This document shows, piece by piece, positions 21,889 to 34,524 of a stretch of 64,000 bases of DNA (position 1 is its first letter; each line of letters begins with the position of its first letter). The position numbers were made by a program, and so were the translations under genes. The DNA is taken from contig JACVTC010000056.1 in the NCBI GenBank assembly GCA_016946835.1, positions 998,001 through 1,062,000 on the forward strand, written 5' to 3'. Under the pieces are notes generated by a model. That model did not search any database and was not told where the DNA came from. It saw only the letters and a list, made by a program, of their open reading frames with translations. The stretch comes from Neocallimastix lanati (nom. inval.) (taxonomy: Eukaryota > Neocallimastigomycota > Neocallimastigomycetes > Neocallimastigales > Neocallimastigaceae).

Positions 21889-23033
21889 ATGAATATAAAC
21901 AATAAATATTCATTATTTACTATATTAGTTTTTATCATATTATTTTTAAAATTAAATTATGCTTCTACTAGAAATATATCGAAAAACAAAAGACTATTAT
22001 TACACTGTAAAAAAATATGCTCGAACAAAAATAATAATAGAAAACTTAAAAAATTTTGTAAAAAATGTCTTCCTTTAGATATTTTACATAAGAATAAAAG
22101 TCCTGAAAATAATAAAATATTTGAAAATAACGAAAATTTTGAAAATAATAAAATTTCTTATTATAATATTCTTTTTGAGAACAAAAATTCTTCAATAATA
22201 CATTTATCTAATTCAACAAAGTTTGACTACCATAAAATTGAAAATTTAATTGTATTTGGAGATTCAAATTCATCTGTTGGTACAAATTATACTGATATGA
22301 CATACACTGGAGTGAATCATTCTGGCGGTAAAAATTGGCCATTATATTTAAAAGATTTTAATAAAATGAAGTTATGGAATTATGCAACCCTAGAGCCCCG
22401 ATCTATGAAAAATTATTTAATGATTCCAGAGACTTAAAAACGCAGTGTGATTATTTTTATGAAAATATGTCAAAAGGAAAGAAATTTTATAATACATGGA
22501 ATGAAAATAATTCTATATTTGCATTTTGGTTTGGTACAATTGATATAGGATTCAGAAATCATAATTATAAGACAGTTGAGGAACTCGCAAAAAATTTTTT
22601 TAATTTAATTGAAAGGATGTATGATTACGGTCTAAGAAATATATTAATACTTGGAGCCCCTCCTTTGTATAGAATACCAAGTCACAGAAGCTTCACTAAA
22701 TGTAGAGACATTTCGGATGAAAATTGTATCAAATTTTTAAAAAATGAAGTTTTAACATTTAATAATGAAATAATGGCAAAATCGAATATATTTTTTAATA
22801 AACATAAAGATATAAATCTTATTTATTGTAGTACTGTTGATATATTTGAAAATATTATATCAAATTGTAATAAATATAAATTTAAAGATTGCATTAATAC
22901 ATGGAGAAGTAACAAGAAGAATAATGTTAATGACTATTTCTGGGCTAATTCTCATTTATCAGATTTAGCAAATAAAATTTTAGCAAGAGATATTAATGAA
23001 TTACTCAGTTCCTTAAATAAATCGACCTCCTAA
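21889..23033 (+). pseudogene. Secreted SGNH/GDSL hydrolase with Cys-motif leader, one frameshift
   Basis: The first frame (21889-22437) has a signal peptide almost identical to that of the transferase at 10076-9057, the four-Cys motif (C40, C44, C57, C60; core KLKKFCKKC), an Asn/Lys/Glu-rich linker and the catalytic start NLIVFGDSNSSVG (block I Ser at about 126), followed by GKNWPLYL and KLWNYA. The frame is then lost. The second frame continues from about 22396 with APIYEKLFNDSRDLKTQC, FAFWFGTIDIG (block III position), a helix ERMYDYGLRNILILG and NDYFWANSHLSD (block V D-x-x-H region), ending at 23033. One small indel at 22386-22398 would explain the break; it could be a real mutation or a sequence error. 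Likely an acetyl- or acyl-esterase acting on glycans. Confidence 0.72.
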
Positions 23034-24733
23034 TAATTGTAGTTAGGCTGATATTAGTAATTTCTTACACTTCTACTATATTTTAGAATTTCTAATATTT
23101 ACTAACTTTAAAGAATTACAAATTAAATCTACCATCATTGGAAACACACATTAAATATTATTCATTTAATAATTTTAAGAAATCAATATAAATTAGAAAT
23201 TTTTAAAATACAAAGAAAAAATATTTATTATATTACCAAAATACAATAAAGTTTTCAATAAAGTAATAATTAGAGAGAAATTATTCTTCTAACCCGTACT
23301 TGAAATTTTTATTTTTAATTAATTCCCATTTTATAAGAATTATAATAATGATAAATAAAAAGAAAAAAAGTTCATTTCTTTTTTTAAATAAATATTGTAC
23401 ATATAATAAAATAAATAATAGAATAAAATTTTCTTTATGTAAAAAATGAATATTTATATTATATTTTTTGATATTATAATTTTAATTTTATAATTAGAGA
23501 TAGTCGTAAAAGCGATAAAAAGAATATAAAATCTTAATTATAATATAAATATATATTAATTATCGAAAAATAATTAAACAAATTGAAACTAAAAATAAAT
23601 AATATTAATTATTTTAATCTTATTAATTATTATTTAAAAATTATTTATTCCTTTTTTTAATTACTTTTTTAATGTTTCAATAAAGTTATAATTTATTTTT
23701 TGATGTTATTGAATTGCTTAATAAAATGAAAAAGGCTAAACCTTATTAGCAATAACGATATCATAGTTTTATATAGGAGTGATTTAATATAAAAATATTA
23801 ATTTGAATTAGAAATGAAAGATTTAATTGAATAAATAACTATTTAATGTATTTTTATACATTAAATAGTTATATATTAAATAATTATTTATGTAAAAACA
23901 TTTTGTATTGTTAAATTGATATCATAATTTATACAATTCTATTTATTTATATACACATTACTACTGCATTTATATTATTATTATATTATTAAAACTTTTT
24001 CATTTAAATCGCTCTATTTAAAATATAAAATATAATAATTAAAAATAACATTTATAAAATTTTTTTTTAATACTTATTGCTTTTATGTAAAAATAATAAT
24101 ATTTTAAAATAATAATTATTATTATTCAAATAATAATTATACTTTATTATTTAATATCAAAACTCCGATTTCGTAATTTTATACTTGTATTTTTAATGTT
24201 TGAAATTTTAATTTATTATTTATAAAGTAACATTAAAACTAATTGAATTATTTTTATATTTTAAACAAATAAATATAAAATACAAATAAAAGTAATTTTA
24301 TAATTAAAATGTTATTATTACTATATTAAGTATTTTATAATATTTTCAAAATGAATTATAAAAAAAATATGAATTAAAAAGGAACTCTAAATTTCTTTAT
24401 TGAAAACCTTAAAATCTTATATTTTATTTATCTCTAATTAAAAATATATATAAACATTTTAATTCATATTAACCAAAAATGCACAAAAATTGTAAAATTT
24501 AATATTCAGCAAATTAATTTTAATTATTAAAATTAAATATAATTTTATTATAAATTCTAATATTATTATATTTTATAAACAAATTACTAATATTTATAAA
24601 TAGAAAATTTTTTACTGCGTTTAAAAGTTTTGGAATTTAATTTTTCAAATTATTATTTATTTATTTATTAACTAATAATTTCAAATATATTAATATTATA
24701 ATAAAATAAATTTAAAATAATATACTCTTAGTA
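23034..24733. other. AT-rich intergenic interval
   Basis: No gene recognised. 23830-23890 contains an inverted repeat (AACTATTTAATGTATT / ATACATTAAATAGTT) that could form a hairpin. The right end is the promoter side of the UGDH gene. Confidence 0.5.
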
Positions 24734-27327
24734 ATGATTTGTGATTCTTTTATATTTAATGAATATGAAAATGAAAATCAAATAACCAATAATGAACTGA
24801 ATAAATTTTCATTTAAAAAATACTTGAATAGACCTTTAAATGTTTGTTATATAGGAGCTGGTTATGTTGGAGGTACATCAAGTAGTGTAATGGCTTATAA
24901 ATGTCCGATTGATGAAGTAATTGTCACTGTTTGTGATGTAGATACTGAAAAAATCAACTCTTGGAATTCAGATATTGTAAATAATTATAAAATTGAAAAT
25001 TAATATATTATATTTATATAAAAAAAATATATACATTAATATATATTTAAATAAATTTAAATTACTTAATAATATCCTAATTATAACTTATTTTATTATT
25101 TGATATTTATAAGCTTCCAATATATGAACCTGGATTAGAAGAAATTGTAAAAGATAGAAGAGGAAAAAACTTATTTTTTACTTATAACTTCGATAAAGCT
25201 ATTTATTCAGCTGATATAATATTTATTTCTGTTGGAACTCCAACAAAAAAAAGAGGAATAGGTGCTGGTCAAGCAGCTGAACTTTCGTATGTAAAAATAT
25301 TAGAAAAGACTAATAGAATATTTGTTTATTTGAAAAAAAAATTATTTAATTATTATAAAAAATATTTTATAATATTACAAAAATAAATTTTTTTTTAAAA
25401 ATTGTTAAAACTAATTAAACATATATACTAATTAAGTTATTAATTTTATTGTTTAATATATATTAAATAATGTATTTATACTTAATTACTTTTTTATTTT
25501 ATTGATATGTTTTTAAAGGTTTATTGAAAAAGCTGTTAGAAAAATTGCTAGTTTATCAAGAAATTCAAAAATTATTGTAGAAAAATCTACTGTGCCATGT
25601 AGAACAGCTGAACATATTAGAGCTATTTTAAATGCAAATCAAATTAAAAATAAAAATAATGATAGTAATTTTTGATCAATTAATTTAGTAAATAATTTTT
25701 AAAAATTAATAATAAAAATTATTACTAATTTATTTTTTATCTATAATATATATATTATAATTTTATATATTATTAAATAAGATGAAAAAAAACTATTACA
25801 AGAAAACATTAAAAATATAGATATTCATTACTTAAGTATTTCTCGTTCAAGTAGTAATTCTACTTTAAATGAAGAATTTTCAAATTCGGAAAATCAAATT
25901 TTAGTAGATAATAATACCACAGAATCATCTATACATTTTGAAATATTATCAAATCCTGAATTTCTTGCGGAAGGAACAGCTGTCAATGATATTCTTAATC
26001 CTGATAGAATTTTAATTGGTGGTTTACAAACAAAAGAAGGAATTGAAGCACAGGAATTACTATCTAAGCTTTATTCTTATTGGGTTCCTGAAGAAAAAAT
26101 TATAAAAATGGGTCTCTGGTCAGCTGAATTATCAAAATTAGTAAAAATATATATTTATATATTTAATAATTAATATAAATTATAATTTTTATTTTGTATA
26201 AAAAGTGAAATATTAAATATTTGTTTTTTTAAAAAAAAATTATTAAAAAACAATTTATATTCAATTATCTTTAAAGACAGCAAATGCTTTATTAGCTCAA
26301 AGAATTTCTAGTATTAATTCTTTAAGTGCTTTATGTGAAGAAGTTGGATCTGATATTCAAGAAATATCACATGCTTGTGGTTTAGATTCGAGAATAGGAC
26401 CTAAATTTCTTAATGCTAGTGTTGGTATGAATAAAGCTAAAACAAATAATAATAAATAAATGAAAACTAATTATAAAAATTATATAATTTATGATGATTT
26501 TATTTTTAAAAGGATTTGGAGGAAGTTGTTTCAAAAAAGACGTTCTAAATCTAGTATATCTTTCAAATTATTATAAGCTTCCGGAAGTTGCGGAATATTG
26601 GAATCAAGTAATAACCATAAATGAGTATAGAAAGTCAAGATTTGTAAAAAATATTTTTAATAAACTATTCAATACAATTTCTGATAAAACAATAACGATA
26701 TTTGGATTTTCTTTCAAAAAGAATACAAAAGATACCAGGTAAATCAATATGATTATCTTTTAATTTGATTTTATTATATTAAATATTCAATAAAATATTT
26801 AATATTTAAAATTATGATTAGGGAATCTCCTGCTATAACTGTAGTATTATCATTACTAAGAGAAGGAGCTTTCATTAAAATATATGATCCAAAAGTATCA
26901 GAAAAGCAAGTTAAATATGAAATTATGGAAAATTGTGATATTCAAAATTATAATGGTAATTAGTAAAATTAAAAAAAAATATATTATATAAAAATTAAAT
27001 ATTTATATTATTATATATTTTATTTTTATATTAATTTACAAATCATATTTGTAATTGTCTGGTTTTTTCATAAATATTATTATTGAATATAAAGAATATA
27101 TTTCCAGAACTGAAGTTTGTTCATCATGTTATGAAGCTGCTGATTGTTCTAATGCTATAGTAATTTGTACTGAATGGGATGAATTTACTTTAATAGATTA
27201 TAAAAGAATATATAATAATATGATAAAACCTGCATTCATATTTGATGGACGTTTAATTTTAAATCATAAAGAATTAAAGGAAATTGGATTTTTCGTTGAA
27301 GCTATTGGAAAAAAATTAAACTTTTAA
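24734..27327 (+). CDS. UGDH: UDP-glucose 6-dehydrogenase, 8 exons
   Basis: Oxidises UDP-glucose to UDP-glucuronic acid with two NAD+. Exons that keep one frame: 24734-24976, 25114-25286, 25519-25664, 25782-26140, 26277-26424, 26513-26738, 26822-26955, 27095-27327. Total 1662 nt, 553 residues. All introns are GT-AG, 88-232 bp. Motifs: Rossmann GAGYVGG at 41-47, [28 protein letters not shown], the hinge block [12 protein letters not shown], catalytic Cys about 362 in [36 protein letters not shown]. It is longer than usual (animal enzymes are near 490 residues) because of an N-terminal extension of about 35 residues and a Ser/Asn-rich insertion of about 50 residues before LSNPEF, coded at the start of exon 4. 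Cytosolic; feeds glucuronosyl-, xylosyl- or uronate-containing glycans made by neighbouring genes. Confidence 0.93.
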
Positions 27328-27984
27328 TAATTTATTTTGATATTTATTTTAACATTTAAATTAATTGGTCATATAAACAAAAATTGATTGTCTTTTTAAA
27401 TATATATAAATATCAAATAAAACCATAAATTTATATATTTATTTAAAAAAAGAGTTTAATTTATTTAATAACATTCAAAATATTATTGTTTTATACAATA
27501 TAAAAATCTCCTTTTGAATTATATTAATTTTAATATAATATATTATTATTTAAATATTACTTATTTAATACATTTCATAATAAGAAATATTAAGTTATTA
27601 TACAAATAATTCATTATATTAAAGAAATTCAGGATTTTATAAAATTAATAAAGATACAGTTTAATACTTTATACTATTAATAAACATGTTTAAATATGTT
27701 TAATTATATTTGTTACTAAAAATTTTATTTTATTTATTTATTACTATTATATAATGTATATATACTATATTTTACTTTTAATATTTCGCTTCATATCTGA
27801 CTGTGATATCTTTAATAATTAGATTTGTTAGTAGTATTAATTTTCAAGTTTTATTATAAGTGGACTATTATTTTTATTCCTAAATTGTGCATCTAGATTT
27901 TAGTAAATCAATAATCAAGATTATTTTCTGACTTTATTTATTGTTAAGATTTATTAAAACTTAAAATTATTTATGAAAATTTAA
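27328..27984. other. AT-rich interval after UGDH
   Basis: Contains the UGDH 3' flank. No gene seen. Confidence 0.5.
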
Positions 27985-28150
27985 GAAAAAGAATCTCTTT
28001 ATTATATAAAAATATTAGAATTGTATATATGAATATAAAAATGTAAATCCTTTAATTAATATAATTATAAAACTTTATATTTATATTTCTAGCGTTCCTC
28101 CTTAAATCTAACTTTGGATAAATGTTAGAATTGAATAGAAATTTAATATT
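27985..28150 (-). repeat. LTR end and polypurine tract (family 2)
   Basis: 27985-28092 matches the LTR family at 13372-13567 (AATTATAAAACTTTATATTTATATTTCTA). It is followed by a polypurine tract, AGGAGGAACG on the minus strand, then TAGATTTA as in other elements here. It behaves as the 3' LTR of a minus-strand element whose body lies to the right. Confidence 0.5.
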
Positions 28151-28431
28151 AGTATTACAATATAAAATAATGTTTTCATTTTTAATATGATCATACATTG
28201 AATGTATTATAAAGTATGTAAGCTAGAGTTATTTTTACATATAAATTTAAATAAATATTTATAGATATTTTAAAATAATAATAAAGTGTTAAAAGAATTA
28301 AAAAGATTGAAGAATACATTATTTTGAAACTTCATTATTTGCGATTTCAAGGGTACCAAGAGTTGGGTAAGAACATATTTATTAATATTATTTGAAAAAC
28401 CATTATTAAACCTTATTCTTATATAAATCAT

Positions 28432-29465
28432 TTAATACATTATTATAATTATGCTATATATCATAAATATATTTATCATAAATATATTTATATTGAGTTT
28501 ATTTGATTTCAAAGGCTTTTTATTAACATAATGAATTATTTTTTCATTTTTTATTTGTTTATTATTTTCATAAAATACTACTTTCACAGTTTTATAAATT
28601 TTAAATATTAAAGTTACATTTATATTGTTTTCAATGAAATATACTTGCATAATATTTTGATCAGGAAATCCATTATTAAATGGAAATGATTTATTATATT
28701 TATATGTTAAATTTAATATTCCATTAATATGCTCCTTATTTAACATATTTTTATTTATAAATACTACATCATAATTTATTTATCTCCTTTTTTATTAAAA
28801 ATTTTATTCCATATTTTCAACTAAATATTTATGATTTGTAATGTATATTATATTTTCGTTTCTATTAAATAGCTCATATATATTTGATTTCACTAGGGTA
28901 TAAGAATCCAAATATAAAATTTTATCATGATCTATTAAACCAAAAATCTCAAATTTTAGTAAAGGCGGTATAAACCTTCTTGGTTAAAATTTCATAATTA
29001 CTTTATCATATTGACGTATCTATTTTCAAATATTTTACATTCGGAAATTTAGATAAATATTCTTATATTTAATTCATTTGATAAAATGCTCTATTATTCA
29101 TTACATATTATTAGAATATCTCCATTAAACGAATTATTATTTTTATAAAATAAATATTACATTGTTTCAAAATTTACAATGTATTTGTCATTTACTATTG
29201 TATATAAACAATATTTATAATTTATTAATTTAAGTTATACATCCAATTTTTTTTTTTTTTTTTTTTTTTTTTTGAAATCAGGAATTTCGCTAATGAATTT
29301 TTTTTTAAAGTTAAATTGTAACTTTTATCATTATAATGAAATACCATTTGAATCTATAATAATATTATTGAATAATTATAAATTATGAAGGATTGACGTA
29401 ATTTTTTATTTTCAATAATATTAAAACATTTTTGCCAAGATTCATCGGATGAATGTTTACTACAC
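28432..29465 (-). pseudogene. GT8-family glycosyltransferase relic
   Basis: Minus-strand frames in order: a leading segment SWQKCFNIIENKKL (about 29440) and FHYNDKSYNLTLKKN (about 29330); the GT8 start YTIVNDKYIVNFETM (about 29200) with FNGDILIICNE; PNVKYLKID; RRFIPPLLKF; HDKILYLDSYTLVKSNIYELFN (about 28930-28880), where the usual D-x-D has become D-S-Y; and the C-terminal part NGFPDQNIMQVYF and KIIHYVNKKPL (28432-28746). Several stops and shifts separate them. Intact GT8 enzymes are retaining galactosyl-, glucosyl- or galacturonosyl-transferases. The right end joins copia RNase H at about 29465, and a poly-T run (29251-29273) interrupts the relic. Confidence 0.68.
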
Positions 29466-32400
29466 TCGTCTAAACTATAGTATTTTGATTCTGTTGTAGA
29501 GGTAGAAACGCATCGTTGAAGTTTTGAACACCAACTTGCTGGTGTATTCCCTATACTAAGGATATATCTAGTCGTTGACCTTCTTGTTTTTTCGTCACCG
29601 CTAAAGTCTGAGTCAATATAAGCTTCTATGTCTCATTTCCTTGTGTAATTCAGTCCATAAGTGATTGTATCTTTCAAGTACCTCATTATCCTTAGAATAT
29701 TTTCCCAATCCTCCATGTTTGGATTATTTGATTTTCTAGCATCCTTGCTCACAGGGAAAACTATATCTGGGCGGGTACAAATGGCCAAGTAAAGTAGTAT
29801 TCCTATTGCAATTCTGTATAATGTTTCATTACATTTGATACTTCTAAGTTTTTATTTTTATTGGTTTCATATTTTTAATTGAATATTTATTTTTTATATT
29901 AAATATTTCTATAATTTCTAAAATATATCTTTTTTGATTCAAAAAATATCCATTAGTATGTTTTATAAATTTAATACCAAAAATGAATTCAACATTACTT
30001 ATTTCTTTTATTTTAAATTTATTTTTTATTTGTTTTTTAACTAATATAATTTCACCTTTATTTCCTGCAATTAAAATGTCATCAAAATAAACTCCAAGTA
30101 TGCATGTGATAGATTTCCTCTTACTTTCTTTCTCATATAGACATGGTTCGCTAAATAATCTTCTTAATCCAATTTTAATAAAATAATTGTTTAGTTCTTT
30201 AAGCCATTTTGTTTCAATCCATATATTGCTTTGTTTAGTTTTAAATAATTTTTATTGAAATCAGGATGTCATTCTAGAGCTTTTATATATATTTCTTATT
30301 TTAACCTTGCATTGAGGTATGTTTATTGATGTCAATTTGTTTTATATTAAAATTATTTTTGGTGGCAATTACTGTTAATATTCTTATTGAATTGTGATTT
30401 ATTGTTGGTGCAAAGGTGTCATAGTAATCTATTCCTTGCTTCTGAGTATATCCCTTTGCCACTAGTGTTGCTTTTCTTTTTACTATTTTACCTTCTGCAT
30501 TTTTCTTATATTTAAAGATCAATCGACATGAAATTAAGTTTGCCCCTTCTGAAATATTTTTGACGGTTTTGAATACTTCTAAACTTTTCATATTATTTAA
30601 TTCTTCTTTTACAGCATCAATCCATTCCTTTTTATCTGGAAGGTTAAAAATTTTCTTATAAGTTGTTGGTTTAATAATATTTATTTTTGGTCTTTTATTT
30701 GAAATAGTATTATCATTGCTATTAATTTTATTTTCGAATTTATATATATATTTATTTGGTTATTTTTATTAACTTATTACGAAACTTTTTTTGAAATGAA
30801 AAAGAATACTTTACAACCAAATACTTTAAGTTTTGAATAATAGAATTTAGAATTATAAATAATTTCGTAGGGGATTTTATTATTAATTCCTTTATGTGGA
30901 AGTAAATTGTGGATGAAATTTGCAGTATTAATTGCATCTTCCCAGAAGTGATGGCTTAATTTGACATCATTTAATAGTGCTTTGGTAGCATTAAATAATG
31001 TGACATTTAGACATTCCACACGACCATTTTGTTGAGGATTGTACGGTATTGTAAATTGATTATGAATGCCGTATTGTAAACAAAATTCGCTGAAGTATTT
31101 ATTTTTAAATTCAGTTCAATTATCTGAAAGAATATATTTGAATCTGGTATTGAATTGATTCTTAATTTTAGTGAACTAAAAATAAAATTAAGTAAATGTA
31201 TCATTTTTATCTTTTAAGAAAAGAACCCAATTGAAACGAGAAAAATCATCCAGTATAAAAAGAAAATAAGAATTTCCGTATAATGAAGTTGAAATTGGAC
31301 CTACCAAGTACATATGTATGAGTTCAAATATATGTTTTGATTTATTTATAGCTGGTTTGTATAGTTTACTTTTTAACTTGAAACTGCAGTATAATGGACA
31401 TTTGATGTGAATATTAATTTTTAGTAATTTAGTTTTTATATTATCGATGTTGAAATGTGCAGGTCTTCGATGCCACAAGCTGAGTTTTTCAGATGATTTT
31501 AAATTTACGATATTAATTTCATTATTTGATGAGTTAAATATTTGAGTTGAAATCTATACTTTAAAAGTATTTGAATTATTGGAATAAGAGTTATATATTC
31601 TTTTTCTATTTTTATCATAAATTATAGCACATGGTTTATTATTAATTGTATTAAAATTTATTTTATAATTTTGCTGAGTTAGTTGATAAACCTTTATTAA
31701 ATTTTTGTTAATTACTTTTTTATTTAATTTTCTTTTATTTGTGTATTTAAATTTATTGTTATATTTATATTTTTTATATTTATTATTATTGTTATAATTA
31801 TTTCTAAAAAGACATTCATTATAATAATGATCCATTTTCCCACAATAATTGCATCTGCCATTTTTCCTTTTTGTATTATGTTTTTTAATATTTTTTATAT
31901 TATTTTAGTTTTTGTTGATGTTTTTATTTTTGTTTTTGTTAATATTAAATATTATATTTTTGGTGGAGGAAATAATTGATTCTTTAATGTTGGATAAATC
32001 TATTCCTGAAATGTCTCTTTTAATATATTTACTGCAGTCATTCCATGTTGAAAATGAAATACATTAATCCATCTTAAATTTTCTGGTAGGTATCTATTTA
32101 ATATGCTTACTTTAGAACTGTCACTAATTTCCGAATCATTTTTTGATTTTTCGTTGAATAAATTTTGCAAAAAGTTTGCTATAAATATCGATATGTCCTT
32201 ATTGTCGAACTTTAAGTTTTCGATTTTGTTTGTTAATTCGATTTTTCTTTGCTCTTTACTCTTGAGGAACGATTCTTTTAGAAGCTTCCAGATTTCGTAG
32301 GCTGACTTTTCGTTTCCTTCAATAATTGAGTGAGTCTATTCACCAAGGCTATTAATTATTATCAATTTTGTCGTACTATTATTATCAATGTCGTTTATTG

Positions 32401-32755
32401 TAGTTTTTTTTTACCATATACGAAAGTATCATCGAACTAGTCTTTGATGTACTCATTAATATTTCCTTTTATATCTTTCTTTTTTATTTTTTTAATAATC
32501 GGAATAAGGACTTATTTAGTGAGTTTATTTATATTTAAAAAATACAACATGTTCTTCCTCCATGTTGTATAATTTTCTGTGTTTAATTCGGTAACTCTTA
32601 AAGTTTTCCGAATAATTAAAAGTGATTGTATTCCGAATATTATTATTATTGTCGTCAATAGTGATTAGTTGAGGTTGAGGTTAAGATTGATTTTGGATTT
32701 GATTTTGAGTTGAATTTTGACGTAGATTATTAAAGTTTCTTCTTCTCATTTTAAA
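29465..32755 (-). mobile_element. Ty1/copia element B, decayed gag-pol
   Basis: Minus-strand order is copia-like: gag from about 32750 (MRRRNFNNLRQN, then FIANFLQNLFNEKS), CCHC zinc knuckle CNYCGKMDHYYNEC (about 31850-31810), GAG-pre-integrase WHRRPAHFNIDNIK (31478), integrase core ELIHMYLVGPISTSLYGNSY with LDDFSRF (31390-31230), FWEDAINTANFIHNLLPHKG (30940), RT (EVFKTVKNISEGANLISCRL, KRKATLVAKGYTQKQGIDYY at 30591-30301) and RNase H ending in ECSKH at about 29465. Stops and shifts throughout. RNase H is cut off and passes straight into the GT8 relic. Confidence 0.87.
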
Positions 32756-33403
32756 ATAATTTAAATTTTATTGTTAAATATTTAATTTGGTTAAATTTTT
32801 TTTTCTGATTATTTGAGTATAAACTAAATAATATGATTATTATAAGAATAAAATGAAGAATGTTTTCTTTATTTATAGTAGTTTTTAATATAAATTATAT
32901 TATTATTTAATAAGTTATTATATTTATGATCATAGTTTATATTAAAAGTAAATTAATATTTATAGAGTAATTAAATTTAATAATTTATTTATAATCAACG
33001 TAAATATTATTGCTATTATTAGTATTATTAATTTCATTTATAATTAATTTATATAGATTAATTACTTATCTATATGATTATTATTGACTTGCTCTTGCAT
33101 TGATATTATTCTTTTATTTTAATATAACTCACTTTTATAAATATAATTTATATTAAAAAGTTATTTTTATTATTTAAATCAAATGATAATTTTTTTACAG
33201 TTTAAACTACTAGTAAAATATATTTTTATTATTTCAACTTGAAATAAAATATTGGATGAGATTGGTTTATATTATTTTTGTTTATATTATATTTTGATTT
33301 AATATTTATGAATATTAGATGACATGAGTTATGAAATTTAAATTTATAATTAATTTATATTTCGATATATTTATGACTGCTTCAATAATTTCATCTAGAT
33401 ATA

Positions 33404-33435
<32 letters not shown>

Positions 33436-34524
33436 TTAATAATTTATTAATATTTTTTTAATTTTAAACATGACCGTATAAATTTATTATTAGTTGATTT
33501 TTAATTATTTATTTTCATCTCAATATTAATATATCAGTTGACATAGTATTTATTATATTAATTAAATTTAATTAAATGGTTTATTTATGTTTATTTAATA
33601 ACATTCCTCATTGATTTCCTTACTAACCAAATTATTTTGTACAGTTCTTTAGTTATATGAATTTTTATTTGGAGTTTCTTTATTTTAATTATAGAGAAGG
33701 TAATATATATTTAAATATAAAATTAGTATTTTTATATCAATTTTAATTAATATTTATAATAGATGTTATGTTTAATCTTAGCTTTTATTTATGCTCAACC
33801 GAAGAGTTGAGATTCTTAATCTACTAAAACACAAAAATGGAAATTAATTTTAATATATAACAAAGTATTTTATTATAGTAGTATTTTATTATATTTTAGT
33901 AATGTTCATGATGGATATTATTTATTCAGTAAAATTTACATCTTTCTATACTTTTCTTTAATATATAATATTATTAACATATTCATTATAACTATTTATT
34001 TAATTTATATTTAATATAAATAATGTCATGTGTATATTAAAATTTTTATTTCTTTATTTTAGCAATATTTAATTAAAAAATTTTTATAAATCAATAAAAT
34101 AAATTATATTTTTATTAGCATTTATAAGCATTTATTTTTTTAAATATTAAAATTTTTGAAATTAAAATAATTTTATAAAAATATTAGATATAAAAAAATT
34201 ATGTTTATATATATGAATATCTATTTTAAATCTTTTACATATTTTTCTATAATAAATATTTACAATATTATGATATATCATATAATTTATTAAAATACAT
34301 AATATTTTTAATTTTATTTTTTTTTTTATGAAAAAAAAAGTTTTTTTTGAAAAATAATTCAAATTAAATACATTCGATATATGAAATATGAAAAATATTT
34401 TTGTTATCTATTCTTTATGATCAAAAATATATAAGTAATTACTTGAAGAAAATTCTTTTTCTAATCGATATTCAAAATTTATTAGATACTCGTTAACTTT
34501 CATTTTATGACTATAAAAAAATTT
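32756..34524. other. AT-rich interval with possible 5' end of element B
   Basis: 33785-33823 carries, on the minus strand, GATTAAGAATCTCAACTC, the probable primer-binding motif seen after other LTRs in the window. It suggests that a 5' LTR lies to its right, though I cannot match it to 27985-28092. Short hydrophobic frames such as 34162-34362 look like noise. Confidence 0.35.
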
